Part shown: piece by piece, positions 25,762 through 38,713 of the stretch | Position numbering within the stretch: position 1 is the stretch's first letter | How the letters are laid out: the number at the start of each line of letters is the position of its first letter | Assembly: GCF_000247605.1 (NCBI RefSeq) | Contig: NC_016894.1 | Coordinates: 62,001-126,000, forward strand | Reading direction: 5' to 3' | DNA from: Acetobacterium woodii DSM 1030 | Lineage (GTDB): Bacteria > Bacillota > Clostridia > Eubacteriales > Eubacteriaceae | DNA length: 64,000 nucleotides | Notes under the pieces: generated by a model | The model's input: the letters and a program-made list of their open reading frames with translations, nothing else | Databases searched by the model: none | Told to the model about the DNA's origin: nothing | Position numbers and translations under genes: made by a program

Positions 25762-25942
25762 CTAAAGCTATCACTGCAAATAAAGGATCTTGAATCATTA
25801 TGAAATGTGGTAGGTAGAAATAAAATTGGAGGGGTCTGACCATTTATCAGTGTGAATAAAGCGTTAAAAGTCCGTAATCAGCGGGAGTTAAAGCGGATTA
25901 CGGGCAAAAATGAAAAAAGTTAATAAAAAGATGAAAAAGGAG

Positions 25943-25971
25943 TTGACAGGAAGGCTGAAAGCGCGTATACT
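25943..25971 (+). promoter_or_regulatory. rrn promoter P1
   Basis: TTGACA (25943-25948) and TATACT (25966-25971) with a 17-bp spacer, a near-perfect sigma-A promoter about 330 bp upstream of 16S. The downstream text CTAATGAAGTTG is shared with the orphan 5S promoter. Confidence 0.88.
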
Positions 25972-26050
25972 AATGAAGTTGTCTCGAACAGGGGCGACGG
26001 TCACACAGCTGAATCACTGAAATGAACTTAAAAGAATTTCAAAAAACAGC

Positions 26051-26079
26051 TTGACAACATGAAGAAACAACGATATAAT
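26051..26079 (+). promoter_or_regulatory. rrn promoter P2
   Basis: TTGACA (26051-26056) and TATAAT (26074-26079) with a 17-bp spacer: a perfect consensus. It lies 108 bp after P1, giving the tandem arrangement usual for rRNA operons. Confidence 0.9.
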
Positions 26080-26123
26080 AGAAAAGCTTCTTCGGTCGGG
26101 AAACGATTGCAGAGCGGCGGTCA

Positions 26124-26144
26124 TAGAAAAGAGAATAGTACCAT
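26124..26144 (+). other. 5' half of the pre-16S processing stem
   Basis: AAAAGAGAATAGTACCAT (26127-26144) is complementary to ATGGTACTATTTTCTTTT just after 16S (27844-27861), with one mismatch. The long helix closing the 16S precursor is the standard RNase III substrate. Confidence 0.75.
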
Positions 26145-26300
26145 AAAACCTGTAAAACAGCCAAAACATCCGTAAGGATGGAGGCGGCTAAAATAGAAAC
26201 AGAGAGATGCACTCTTAAAAACATTAACTCGGTAGAGGATAAATTACAGTTATTCAAATGAGACAGCATTTAAAAGCCAAACGGCTTTAAATACAAACTT

Positions 26301-30897
<4,597 letters not shown>

Positions 30898-30989
30898 AGA
30901 TTTTATACACTATGCTGTTTCGAGTGATCGATTTGTCCGATTGATTTGTCGGATTTTTGATAGATCATGAAAAACAACTGAATAAACAT

Positions 30990-31140
30990 AGACAAGTAGG
31001 AACAAGGATCATCAATTGCTGTAAAAATTTTTTAAAAGAAAATGGATAATTTTTACAACAATTGATGGACCATTTAGCCGGATCAACCGCTAACGCTCCT
31101 TTGAACCTATTTGTTTTTTAGCAAAAACAAAGCTAAATGA
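30990..31140 (+). other. 23S-5S spacer with hairpin (copy 2 of the 5S leader)
   Basis: ATCAATTGCTGTAAAAATT (31011-31029) pairs with 31048-31066 except at one position. Flanks CAAGTAGGAACAAGGATC and TAGCCGGATCAACCGC are nearly the same as in the orphan 5S leader, while the stem is different. It probably guides release or folding of 5S precursor RNA. Confidence 0.65.
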
Positions 31141-31258
31141 GTCTCGCGACGATGGCGGAAGGGCCACACCTGTTCCCATACCGAACACAGAAGTAAAGTC
31201 TTCCAGCGCCGAAAGTACTTGGTGGGTAACTGCCTGGGAGGATAGGACGTTGCGGGAC
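31141..31258 (+). rRNA. rrf: 5S rRNA (rrn operon copy)
   Basis: 118 nt, same sequence as the orphan copy at 20.8 kb. Helix I ends GTCTCGCGACG and CGTTGCGGGAC pair. It is the last gene of the 16S-23S-5S operon and is followed 10 nt later by the post-5S structured element. Confidence 0.95.
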
Positions 31259-31268
31259 TTTTTTTAAT

Positions 31269-31400
31269 GAAGCCGTGCAAAAAAATAGATAGATAAGTAT
31301 TGATTAAGTTCACTTAAATCAATACTTATCTATCTATTTTTTTATGGGGCGAAGCCCCTAACGGAGGCGTAGTGAAACGGAGACGGAGTTGCACGGCTTC
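31269..31400 (+). repeat. Post-5S structured element (copy 2, complete)
   Basis: 132 bp with perfect 12-bp inverted ends GAAGCCGTGCAA and TTGCACGGCTTC. The long hairpin 31279-31345 (ATAGATAGATAAGTATTGAT and its complement around AAGTTCACTT) ends with T7 and should terminate the rrn operon. GGGGCGAAGCCCC follows. Compared with copy 1, loop, flanks and GC hairpin are conserved while the stem centre is replaced by a different paired sequence. Confidence 0.75.
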
Positions 31401-31482
31401 ATGAAACGGCAGTGTATTTACACGCCATCTGGCGACTGACGCGACGGAGGCGTAGCGTTAGCTACGCCTCCGTGTCGCATGA
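31298..31482 (+). repeat. 185-bp unit, first copy of a tandem duplication
   Basis: Bases 31298-31482 recur at 31512-31696, an offset of 214 bp. The unit includes the 3' half of the terminator hairpin, GGGGCGAAGCCCC, the right terminal repeat, ATTTACACGCCATCTGGCGA and the hairpin GCGACGGAGGCGTAGC/GCTACGCCTCCGTGTCGC. In this copy the last hairpin is almost perfect. Confidence 0.75.
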
Positions 31483-31511
31483 ACGAGTAAAACGGTAGTG
31501 AATTAACGAGA

Positions 31512-31696
31512 TATTGATTAAGTTCACTTAAATCAATACTTATCTATCTATTTTTTTATGGGGCGAAGCCCCTAACGGAGGCGCAGTGAAACGGAGACGG
31601 AGTTGCACGGCTTCATGAAACGGCGGTGCATTTACACGCCATCTGGCGACTGACGCGACGGAAGCGCAGCGTTAGCTACGCCGCAGTGTCGCATGA
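31512..31696 (+). repeat. 185-bp unit, second copy of the tandem duplication
   Basis: It nearly matches 31298-31482. It lacks the left arm of the long hairpin, so the terminator here would have only the apical stem, and its final hairpin has decayed (GCGACGGAAGCGCAGC against GCTACGCCGCAGTGTCGC). No reading frame runs through either copy. Confidence 0.75.
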
Positions 31697-31723
31697 TTAA
31701 TGGCAAAAAGGGAAAAAGCATTT

Positions 31724-31784
31724 CGTGAATAAGCGAATTTCTTCGTGAATAGATGTTTGAATATAGTTTGTAAGCTGTTATAAT
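31724..31784 (+). promoter_or_regulatory. LytTR-type repeat promoter D (for the surface protein)
   Basis: CGTGAAT (31724-31730) and CGTGAAT (31744-31750) are identical and 20 bp apart; TATAAT (31779-31784) follows after 28 bp. The start codon is 78 bp further on. Orientation and spacing match promoters A to C. Confidence 0.7.
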
Positions 31785-31861
31785 CTATAATTGTTGATAG
31801 AAAATATCATAAAAAACGCTATGATCGCATTAGATAGTGCCATATGCACAAGGAGTATAAC

Positions 31862-34800
31862 ATGAAAAAATTGATATTTGCATTATTTCTTTTCTGTTTG
31901 ATCAGTCCGATTCATGCAGTCGTTGCTGCACCTGTCGATAACACCTTAACGGTTCTTTCACGGGGACATATTCAGGATTTAGGTGATTTTCCTCAGGATG
32001 GCTCATGGGTGGAAAGTCCTGAGCGCATCGGTACTGTTGGGCAAAGCAAGCGGATTGAAGGTTTTGAGATAAAGCCCGGCATAAATCTGCCATCGGATAT
32101 ACAGATCTACTACAACGTTCATGTTCAGAACAGAGGCTGGCTCTATGATGAAGAAAATCCCACCACTTGGGCTAAAAATGGCGAATATGCTGGAACCCGG
32201 GGAGAATCGTTGCGGATTGAAGCGATTAAAATTGTGATACTTGACGCATCTGGCAACAAAGCCACGGGTTACCATATTTATTATCAGGGACATGTTCAGA
32301 ACGTTGGGGACTTGCCGGCTGATTCAGAGAAGTGGATCAAGGATGGCGAAACATTGGGAACTGTCGGCAGTTCACTGCGCCTGGAAGCGTTGAAGCTTGA
32401 GATCATCAGAGATACTTCAAATGACGTCGATTTAAGTGCTTATAATGGCTTGACTAAAAAGATTGAAAGTTTCAATGAAGCAGATTATACCAAAGAATCT
32501 TGGGCTAAACTCCAAATGGCGATAAAACAAAATGTCGTCACTGGTAAGAATACCCAGAAAGAAGTTGATGCAGCAGTAAAAATGGTTGAAACAGCGATTG
32601 CTCAGCTCGAGAATTTGACTACATCCACCGTTTATGACAAAGCAGGTACCTATGGGCCGGCAAGCGGTATGGAAACCATCAATCAGGACGTGATTATTAC
32701 ATCCCGAGATGTGACCCTCCAAAACCTGAAAGTTGAGGGCGATTTGATTATTGACGAAGCCGTTGGCGATGGGAATGTGACCTTGAACAATATTAACGTA
32801 TCCGGAGAGTTGCGGGTGCGTGGTGGTGGTCAGAATAGTATCCATATCAATGGCGGGGATTATTCAAAAATTCTGGTAGAGCAGGCGCCGGATGGCGGGG
32901 TGCGGATTGTGGCCACTAATCTGCAAGGCGTTCCGGTTGTGCTCAGTGAGGATGCCGCTGGGGAAACCCTGATTTTAGAAGGCAGCTTTGATTCAGTGAC
33001 CGTTTCGGCACCGGATGTAGTGATTAAAACCCAAGGTCAGACCAGTATAAAAACTTTCGATGTCGATGCCATTGCCCAAAATGCGGCCATCAATTTGGGT
33101 GCCAACACCCAGGTAACAAACCTGTCCTTATCAGCTCCGGCCCAGGTAACCGGGACGGGAACCGTAGATAAAGCCGAGATTGCATCAGACAACGTCAGTT
33201 TTGAAAAAGCGCCTGTTTACTATGATGTCGATCCCAAAGTGGCGGTGCCGCCGGTGATTCCCACGCCGCAGCCAGAGCCTACACCGCAACCTGGTGGCGG
33301 CTATACGCCGCCCAGTAAAATCACTCTGAGTGTTAACGCTAATAGCCTGCCAGCCATTGCCCCAAAAACTTACGATGGCACTACCGCTGTTTATGACAGC
33401 GCCAATGTGAAAATATCAGCTTACCCCATTGACGCTGCTGGCATTACCGGGATTGTTTCCGGCGATGACGTATCAGTTTTAGCAACGGCCAATTATAACA
33501 ATAAAAACGCCGGCACCGATAAAACCGTCACCTATACCTACAGCCTCTCGGGTGCGCAGGCCGATAAGTACAGCTTGTCGGGAACGACAAAAATTGAGAA
33601 CTGCATTATTACTCAAAAACAGCTAAGCCAGCCTCCAATTCCAACTGTTACCAAGGTATTTGACGGCAGCACCACCCAAGATACCACGCTTACTGATAAT
33701 ATTGGGCAGGTTGCCACGGATGCCCTGACCATTACTCAAACGGCTACCTACCAGAATAGTCCCGGGAGTACCAAGGATGCCATCGAAGTGGGCAACGGCA
33801 AAAAGGTTAATTGCACCTATCAGTTAAGCGGTGCGGATGCATCCAACTATATGGCACCAACAGCTCAAACGGGAACCGGTAGCGTCACCCCAAAAATACT
33901 CAATTTCTCTTGGGCAAATAACTTTAAAGAAAAGTATGGCGAAGTGGCAAAAAACAAGAGCTATGACGGCAATACGAAGGTCTTAGATGGTAAGGGAAAT
34001 TACATTAGTGTGACTACTAGCGTTAATTTTGACACCGGTGTTGCCGGTGACACGGCAATTGTTGTGACCGCCGTCGCCAGCTATGACAATAAAAATGCCG
34101 GCAGTGACAAAACCATCACGATAACCTATATCATCGCTGGTTCGGATTCATCGTCACGCTACCAGATTGCCCCAGAAACGATTAATCAGGCCAGTATTGC
34201 TAAACGGCAGATGACGGTGGCTGAGGCAAATGTTCCCAAACCGATGGCCAAAATCTATGACGGCACCACGGTTGTTTTTGATAATACCAGCCCAATATCA
34301 AATAAAGTAGTAACTCCGGACAATGCGATTTCAGCTGATAAAGTGACGCTTGTAGCCAATGCCAGTTATGTCAATGCCGATGCGGAGGTAAACAAGCCGG
34401 TGACCATCAGTTATAAGTTGACCGAGGGGGCGGAGAATTATCTGCCCCCGAAGAATACCACGGCAGCCGCTACGATTACGCCGCTGGCTCTGAACACCAA
34501 AGTGATACCAACCCTGGCGAAAGAATATGACGGAACCAGCGCTGCGACGGTAAATTTGGCGTTTACAGCAAGCGATCCAACAATCGTTGAGCTTATTAAA
34601 CAGAATCAGATTAGACTTGACGTAACCTCTGCGGTTTATAAAGGCAGCAATGGTGCAGAAATCAGCGCCGTCGGCAGCGGTTACACCATTACCTACGCAT
34701 ATAAACTAAGTGGAGATAATGCGAGGAATTTTGCCCTTGTTGGTGCAGAAACCAGCGGTGTGATTAGCGGGATGGTAAAGGATGGCAGCATCATCCCAAA

Positions 34801-36223
34801 AACCCTGACCATCACTCCACCCAGTATTAAAACTTTCCGGGACTACGATGGTACGTCCAATGTTTACGACACCAGTGGAAACTCAATCGCCTCCTCATAC
34901 CCCATTGAGCCGGCACAAATTACCGGGGTGGCCGATCAAGACAGTATCGCTGTGATAGCTAACATGACTGGTGCTGGCAAAGATGCAGGAACTCAACAGA
35001 TCACTATCACTTATAGTTGGTTAAACAGCGCTGACGCAAATTATCTGCTGCCTACTCCCCAGCTCATCACGGTTACGATCAACCCGTTACCACTGACAGT
35101 TGCCGCCAATAATGTGCCAGCGGTAGATGCAACCAAAAAATATGATGGCACCACGGCAACCAATGTGATTAATAAATCTGTTGCAGTCAGCGGGGTATTG
35201 TCTGACGATACGACTAAAGTCAGCGCCACCGCTACCGCCACTTATACCGATAAAAGCGTTGGCAGCGCCAAGGCCATCACCATCATATACAGCCTGACTG
35301 GTGATGCGGCTAAAAATTATCAGGTTCCGGCTGAAGATACGACTAAAAAAGCGGCAATTACCCCGAGAATTCTGGGTTATAGCAATATCGTTTTGAATAC
35401 GGTAAAAAAAGCGGATAAAACCAGCGAGGTTAATGTTGTTTCAGCAGAAGTCGATCCTACAAAAGCTACTTCAGGAACCGACGGGGTCGTTTACAACTCC
35501 GGCGATGAAGACAAGCTGACGCTCAGCTGCAGCGCTAATTATTATGACGGCGATAATAAAACCAGTACAATCGGCTCGCATCCGATCATACTCTCTGGAA
35601 CTCTGTCTGGTGACGAGGCTGGCAATTACGTGATGATTGATAATTACACATACGGAAATGGTGAGATTCTTGCAGACAATGCGGTAATCACGGCAACATA
35701 TAATGGCATATGGAGTAGCTGGAGCAGTGCTGGAGCGATCTTAACTCCACCAACCGGCGTGTCAAATTTTACACTCTTTTATAAAGACAGCAGCAACTAT
35801 TACGGGATGGGCAGCGACGGAAAAATCTACCAGGCGACGAATTTAACGAACTGGAGTCAGTACACCAGTAGCTCTGTAGTGGGTAGTGATAATTTATCAA
35901 CCAGCAACCATCTAATTGGGATTGACGCTAATGGCAACCCGTTGGCAATTGATGCTGGCGGCAAGTTGTATATTTGGGTCAATGGATGGGGAGTGGATGG
36001 AACAGTACCCAACGTGTCAAATCCGATTAATCCCACCTATTATTCTGATGGATCTAACCAATATCTGATTTATCAGGATGCTGTCGGGATGGTTTATCAG
36101 ACGAATTTAGCGTATGGCAGTCCAGCCTCAATTGCCAATCAGCCTATCCCGACCCTGCTCACTGGCTTCAGTCATACTCTGTTGGTCTATAACGGTACGG
36201 CCCCAACAATCTACGCCTACTAG
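31862..36223 (+). CDS. Large secreted surface protein with ChW, FIVAR-like, beta-helix and YDG repeats
   Basis: 1453 residues. Signal peptide at 1-23 (MKKLIFALFLFCLISPIHAV). Three clostridial hydrophobic-W (ChW) repeats follow to about 165 (HIQDLGDF, HVQNRGWL and HVQNVGDLP, each followed by G..G..G.S.R.E). Next are a FIVAR-like helical unit (about 190-255), a beta-helix-like region (to about 440), a Pro linker (PTPQPEPTPQPGGG), then at least seven YDG-type repeats (KTYDGTTAVYD, KVFDGST, KSYDGNT, KIYDGTT, KEYDGTS, RDYDGTS, KKYDGTT) and a C-terminal Trp/Tyr-rich domain. No LPxTG or SLH motif, so ChW repeats may anchor it. AAGGAG precedes ATG 31862. Likely an adhesin or matrix protein. Confidence 0.9.
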   Translation: MKKLIFALFLFCLISPIHAVVAAPVDNTLTVLSRGHIQDLGDFPQDGSWVESPERIGTVGQSKRIEGFEIKPGINLPSDIQIYYNVHVQNRGWLYDEENPTTWAKNGEYAGTRGESLRIEAIKIVILDASGNKATGYHIYYQGHVQNVGDLPADSEKWIKDGETLGTVGSSLRLEALKLEIIRDTSNDVDLSAYNGLTKKIESFNEADYTKESWAKLQMAIKQNVVTGKNTQKEVDAAVKMVETAIAQLENLTTSTVYDKAGTYGPASGMETINQDVIITSRDVTLQNLKVEGDLIIDEAVGDGNVTLNNINVSGELRVRGGGQNSIHINGGDYSKILVEQAPDGGVRIVATNLQGVPVVLSEDAAGETLILEGSFDSVTVSAPDVVIKTQGQTSIKTFDVDAIAQNAAINLGANTQVTNLSLSAPAQVTGTGTVDKAEIASDNVSFEKAPVYYDVDPKVAVPPVIPTPQPEPTPQPGGGYTPPSKITLSVNANSLPAIAPKTYDGTTAVYDSANVKISAYPIDAAGITGIVSGDDVSVLATANYNNKNAGTDKTVTYTYSLSGAQADKYSLSGTTKIENCIITQKQLSQPPIPTVTKVFDGSTTQDTTLTDNIGQVATDALTITQTATYQNSPGSTKDAIEVGNGKKVNCTYQLSGADASNYMAPTAQTGTGSVTPKILNFSWANNFKEKYGEVAKNKSYDGNTKVLDGKGNYISVTTSVNFDTGVAGDTAIVVTAVASYDNKNAGSDKTITITYIIAGSDSSSRYQIAPETINQASIAKRQMTVAEANVPKPMAKIYDGTTVVFDNTSPISNKVVTPDNAISADKVTLVANASYVNADAEVNKPVTISYKLTEGAENYLPPKNTTAAATITPLALNTKVIPTLAKEYDGTSAATVNLAFTASDPTIVELIKQNQIRLDVTSAVYKGSNGAEISAVGSGYTITYAYKLSGDNARNFALVGAETSGVISGMVKDGSIIPKTLTITPPSIKTFRDYDGTSNVYDTSGNSIASSYPIEPAQITGVADQDSIAVIANMTGAGKDAGTQQITITYSWLNSADANYLLPTPQLITVTINPLPLTVAANNVPAVDATKKYDGTTATNVINKSVAVSGVLSDDTTKVSATATATYTDKSVGSAKAITIIYSLTGDAAKNYQVPAEDTTKKAAITPRILGYSNIVLNTVKKADKTSEVNVVSAEVDPTKATSGTDGVVYNSGDEDKLTLSCSANYYDGDNKTSTIGSHPIILSGTLSGDEAGNYVMIDNYTYGNGEILADNAVITATYNGIWSSWSSAGAILTPPTGVSNFTLFYKDSSNYYGMGSDGKIYQATNLTNWSQYTSSSVVGSDNLSTSNHLIGIDANGNPLAIDAGGKLYIWVNGWGVDGTVPNVSNPINPTYYSDGSNQYLIYQDAVGMVYQTNLAYGSPASIANQPIPTLLTGFSHTLLVYNGTAPTIYAY

Positions 36224-36251
36224 CCAGTCTTCTTCTTTTCTGAAAAAGTAC

Positions 36252-36286
36252 AAAACCCCTGATTTCCAATGAAATCGGGGGTTTCA
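36252..36286 (+). terminator. Intrinsic terminator of the surface-protein gene
   Basis: AAACCCCTGATTT and AAATCGGGGGTTT pair around a short loop (CCAATG). The hairpin lies 30 bp after the stop; the T-tract is short. Confidence 0.7.
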
Positions 36287-36540
36287 GACTGTAGCCAAAG
36301 GTCAGGAAAACCTGGCCTTTTATACTTTTTTTGAAAACGAAAAAATTTATTCCAAGCTTCATAGAATCAGAAAAGGCCTGATGCAAAAACAGAACAATGA
36401 TAAAGAGAAGGACTACATTGATACTCTGATAGATGCTTCAGTTGGTGAAAAACCGCTTCTATATTGCGCTTGAAAATCAATGTTTATATTTGTATTTTTT
36501 TATGGGGCGAAGCCCCTAACGGAGGCGCAGTGATAGGCGA
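36285..36540 (+). other. Possible gene remnant plus fragment of the post-5S repeat
   Basis: An open frame from about 36285 to TGA 36473 reads VAKGQENLAFYTFFENEKIY and continues SKLHRIRKGLMQKQNNDKEK to the stop. It looks coding but has no start with a ribosome site, so it may be the tail of a lost gene. From 36491 to about 36533, TTTTTTTATGGGGCGAAGCC CC plus TAACGGAGGCGCAGTG repeats the core of the post-5S element. The rest of the gap to 36731 is AT-rich promoter DNA. Confidence 0.4.
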
Positions 36541-36731
36541 ATAAGCTACTTTTAATGATTCAGGCCGACTTTGTCATATCTGCGTATTTTACTTTGATTA
36601 GAATTTATTGTATCATATCATATATTGGTGTTGGTTAGAAAAATGAAGCATTATTTTGTGAGAGTGAAGAAATTATCTGGAGCTCTAATGACTTGATTCA
36701 GTAATAAAAAGCGAAGTAAGAAGGAAAGAAA

Positions 36732-37898
36732 ATGTTAAATATAATTCTGCTGGGTTTGGTTAGTTTTTTTTCAGATATCAGTGCGGAAATGGTTTATCCG
36801 TTGATTCCTCTGTATCTGACATCTGTATTTGGGGCGACCCCTGCTCTTGTCGGAATCATTGAAGGAATGGCAGAAAGTGTTGCCAGCTTATTAAAGGTGT
36901 ACAGTGGTTACATTTCGGATAAGTATAAACAAAAAAAGATTTTGGCTTTTGGCGGCTATTCAACAGGGATTATTTATAAAATAGCGCTGTTGATGGCATC
37001 ATCATGGGCAGGAATTTTGGTTGCCAGAGTGGTGGATCGGATCGGAAAAGGAATTCGAACAGCCCCCAGAGATGTTTTAGTCTGTGAAAGTGCGGATTTA
37101 AATAAAATGGGGAAGGCTTTTGGTGTTCATAAGGCTCTTGACATGGCGGGGTCTGCTCTGGGGATCTTAATCGCTTTTATCCTTTTATCAAAAGTAGATG
37201 GAAACTTTGACTATAAAACATTATTTGCCATCTCTATCATTCCGGCAGCAATTGGACTGGTAATCTTATTGTTGGTAAAAGAAAAAAAAGAACACCGGGA
37301 ATTCAAGGTGAAAGAACCTTTCTGGAAAAAGATAAAAGATTTGGATAAAAATTTAAAGCTTTATTTGATCGTGACGTTTATTTTTACACTGGGCAATTCA
37401 TCCAATGCTTTTTTAATCCTCAGGGGGAAGAGTCTAGGTTTAACCGATGCGAATGTGATTCTGCTTTATTTTATTTATAATGTATCAGCATCGATGTTTT
37501 CTGTGCCTTTTGGTCATCTGTCAGATAAATTCGGAAGGAAAAAGATTCTGGTTTTAGGATATATCACTTTTTCTCTTGTTTATTTCGGATTTGCTTTTGT
37601 AACAAATTCAGAGGTATTGGTGATACTGTTTATCATTTATGGTCTTTATACGGCTATGACAGCCGGTGTTGAACGGGCTTTAATCTCAGAAATTTCACCA
37701 GTTAATTTAAAAGGAACGATGCTGGGGCTACAAGCGACCATTGTAGGAATTGCTCTATTGCCAGCCAGTATTATGGCCGGATTATTATGGAACGTCTTTG
37801 GAGTATCGGCACCATTTATATTCGGGGCCGGACTTTCACTGATAGCAGCCGGTATGTTGATTTTTCTGATGAACCGAACCCAAAAACAAACGATATAA
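36732..37898 (+). CDS. Major facilitator superfamily transporter
   Basis: 388 residues with about twelve hydrophobic segments in two halves. The MFS loop signatures are visible: GYISDKYKQKKILAFGGY after helix 2 and GHLSDKFGRKKILVLGY in the second half, plus RVVDRIGKGIRTAPRDVL in loop 4-5. The last of these (DRxGKGIRxxPRD) is typical of a drug/efflux-like MFS subgroup of unknown substrate. AGAAGGAAAG precedes ATG. It is a single-gene unit ending at the terminator at 37.95 kb. Confidence 0.9.
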   Translation: MLNIILLGLVSFFSDISAEMVYPLIPLYLTSVFGATPALVGIIEGMAESVASLLKVYSGYISDKYKQKKILAFGGYSTGIIYKIALLMASSWAGILVARVVDRIGKGIRTAPRDVLVCESADLNKMGKAFGVHKALDMAGSALGILIAFILLSKVDGNFDYKTLFAISIIPAAIGLVILLLVKEKKEHREFKVKEPFWKKIKDLDKNLKLYLIVTFIFTLGNSSNAFLILRGKSLGLTDANVILLYFIYNVSASMFSVPFGHLSDKFGRKKILVLGYITFSLVYFGFAFVTNSEVLVILFIIYGLYTAMTAGVERALISEISPVNLKGTMLGLQATIVGIALLPASIMAGLLWNVFGVSAPFIFGAGLSLIAAGMLIFLMNRTQKQTI

Positions 37899-37944
37899 AA
37901 ATTGAGTGGTGAGTGTATATCGAAAAAACAGTAGTCTTAATTAA

Positions 37945-37994
37945 AAAACGAAGAGAGAAAACCCCTGAGTTCCTGGGTTTTCTCTCTTCGTTTT
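37945..37994. terminator. Strong bidirectional terminator
   Basis: AAAACGAAGAGAGAAAACCC pairs perfectly with GGGTTTTCTCTCTTCGTTTT (20 bp) around CTGAGTTCCT. It lies between the MFS gene and the convergent queT gene, with T or A runs on both sides. Confidence 0.88.
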
Positions 37995-38001
37995 ATTATC
38001 A

Positions 38002-38502
38002 TCATTTGAAATTATGAGAAAAAATACTTCGGCGTTTGTCCAGGGCAAAATATAAAACTGAACCCAAAACAACACAGGAGATCACCTCGCCGATTCCAAC
38101 CGTTGCCATCATTACGGGGATCGGTAAGGGGACACCATAACTGAATTTTAAAATAAACGGCACGACAATCATATTAGCAACCACTGGGGGGAATGTGACC
38201 AAAAGTGGGTATTTGTGATTTCTTAGTTGATAACTGAGAACGGCAGCAAGAAGGGTTGCCAGGCTTCCAAAGATAATATCAATCACGGTGCATCCGGTCA
38301 AGAGATTACTTAATAGGCAGCCGAGAAAAAGACCTGGTATCGCGGCTGGGGTAAAAGCAGGCAGGATACAGAGCATTTCGGAGAGTCGAATTTGTATTTC
38401 GCCACTGGCCAAGCCCATTGCATTGGCAAGGAAGGTCAAAACGACATACATCGCAGCGATAACGGCCGCTTGGGTAATAAAGATTACACTGATTTTTTGC
38501 AT
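38002..38502 (-). CDS. queT: QueT family ECF S component (queuosine precursor uptake)
   Basis: 166 residues, five or six membrane segments. EIQIRLSEMLCILPAFTPAA and IPGLFLGCLLSNLLTGCTVI match the QueT family pattern (QIRxSEAxxxLPxFxPAAIPGLxxGCxxxN). QueT proteins are predicted S components importing queuosine precursors such as preQ1 through a shared ECF module. AAAGGAG lies about 8 nt before ATG. The leader contains a small preQ1-I-like fold and the promoter is flanked by two operator-like palindromes, both annotated separately. Confidence 0.88.
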   Translation of the reverse strand: MQKISVIFITQAAVIAAMYVVLTFLANAMGLASGEIQIRLSEMLCILPAFTPAAIPGLFLGCLLSNLLTGCTVIDIIFGSLATLLAAVLSYQLRNHKYPLLVTFPPVVANMIVVPFILKFSYGVPLPIPVMMATVGIGEVISCVVLGSVLYFALDKRRSIFSHNFK

Positions 38503-38560
38503 AAAAAAAACTCCTTTAGTTTTGTTTTACGTGTGGAAGGTCACGAACACACGAAGAAAT
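38503..38560 (-). promoter_or_regulatory. Candidate preQ1-I-like riboswitch in the queT leader
   Basis: On the minus strand CGTGTG-(12-nt loop)-CACACG is followed by an A-rich tail TAAAACAAAACTAAAGGAG that merges with the Shine-Dalgarno. A short stem with a 12-nt loop beginning TTC and an A-rich tail ending in CTAAGG-like text is the preQ1-I pattern. Loop CCTT could pair with AAGG of the ribosome site. The loop does not match the classical consensus in full, so this is a candidate. Confidence 0.45.
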
Positions 38561-38595
38561 AGATTAACATTAAAAATAATCTTGATCACTTTAAC

Positions 38596-38649
38596 TATAC
38601 CGGATATGACGACAAATTGCAAGAAAAAATAGTTATCATATCCGGTATA
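38596..38649 (-). promoter_or_regulatory. queT promoter flanked by paired operator-like palindromes
   Basis: TATACCGGATATGA (38596-38609) and its exact inverse TCATATCCGGTATA (38636-38649) are separated by 26 bp; each half is itself nearly palindromic. On the minus strand TTGCAA and TATAGT with a 17-bp spacer form a promoter whose -10 box overlaps the proximal copy. Two dimer sites bracketing a promoter suggest a repressor, identity unknown. Confidence 0.6.
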
Positions 38650-38713
38650 ATGTTTAAAAGGAAAACTTAGAATTTTTTAGGTAGCGTTTTAGCTTTGAAA
38701 AAAGAAATAGCGG

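Noticed and set aside
31298-31696. CRISPR array
   Set aside because: The repeats are a two-copy tandem duplication of 185 bp with internal hairpins; there are no short repeats alternating with unique spacers and no cas genes.
32432-32845. 137-codon minus-strand frame in the surface-protein gene
   Set aside because: It is antisense to a repetitive coding region with no start signals.
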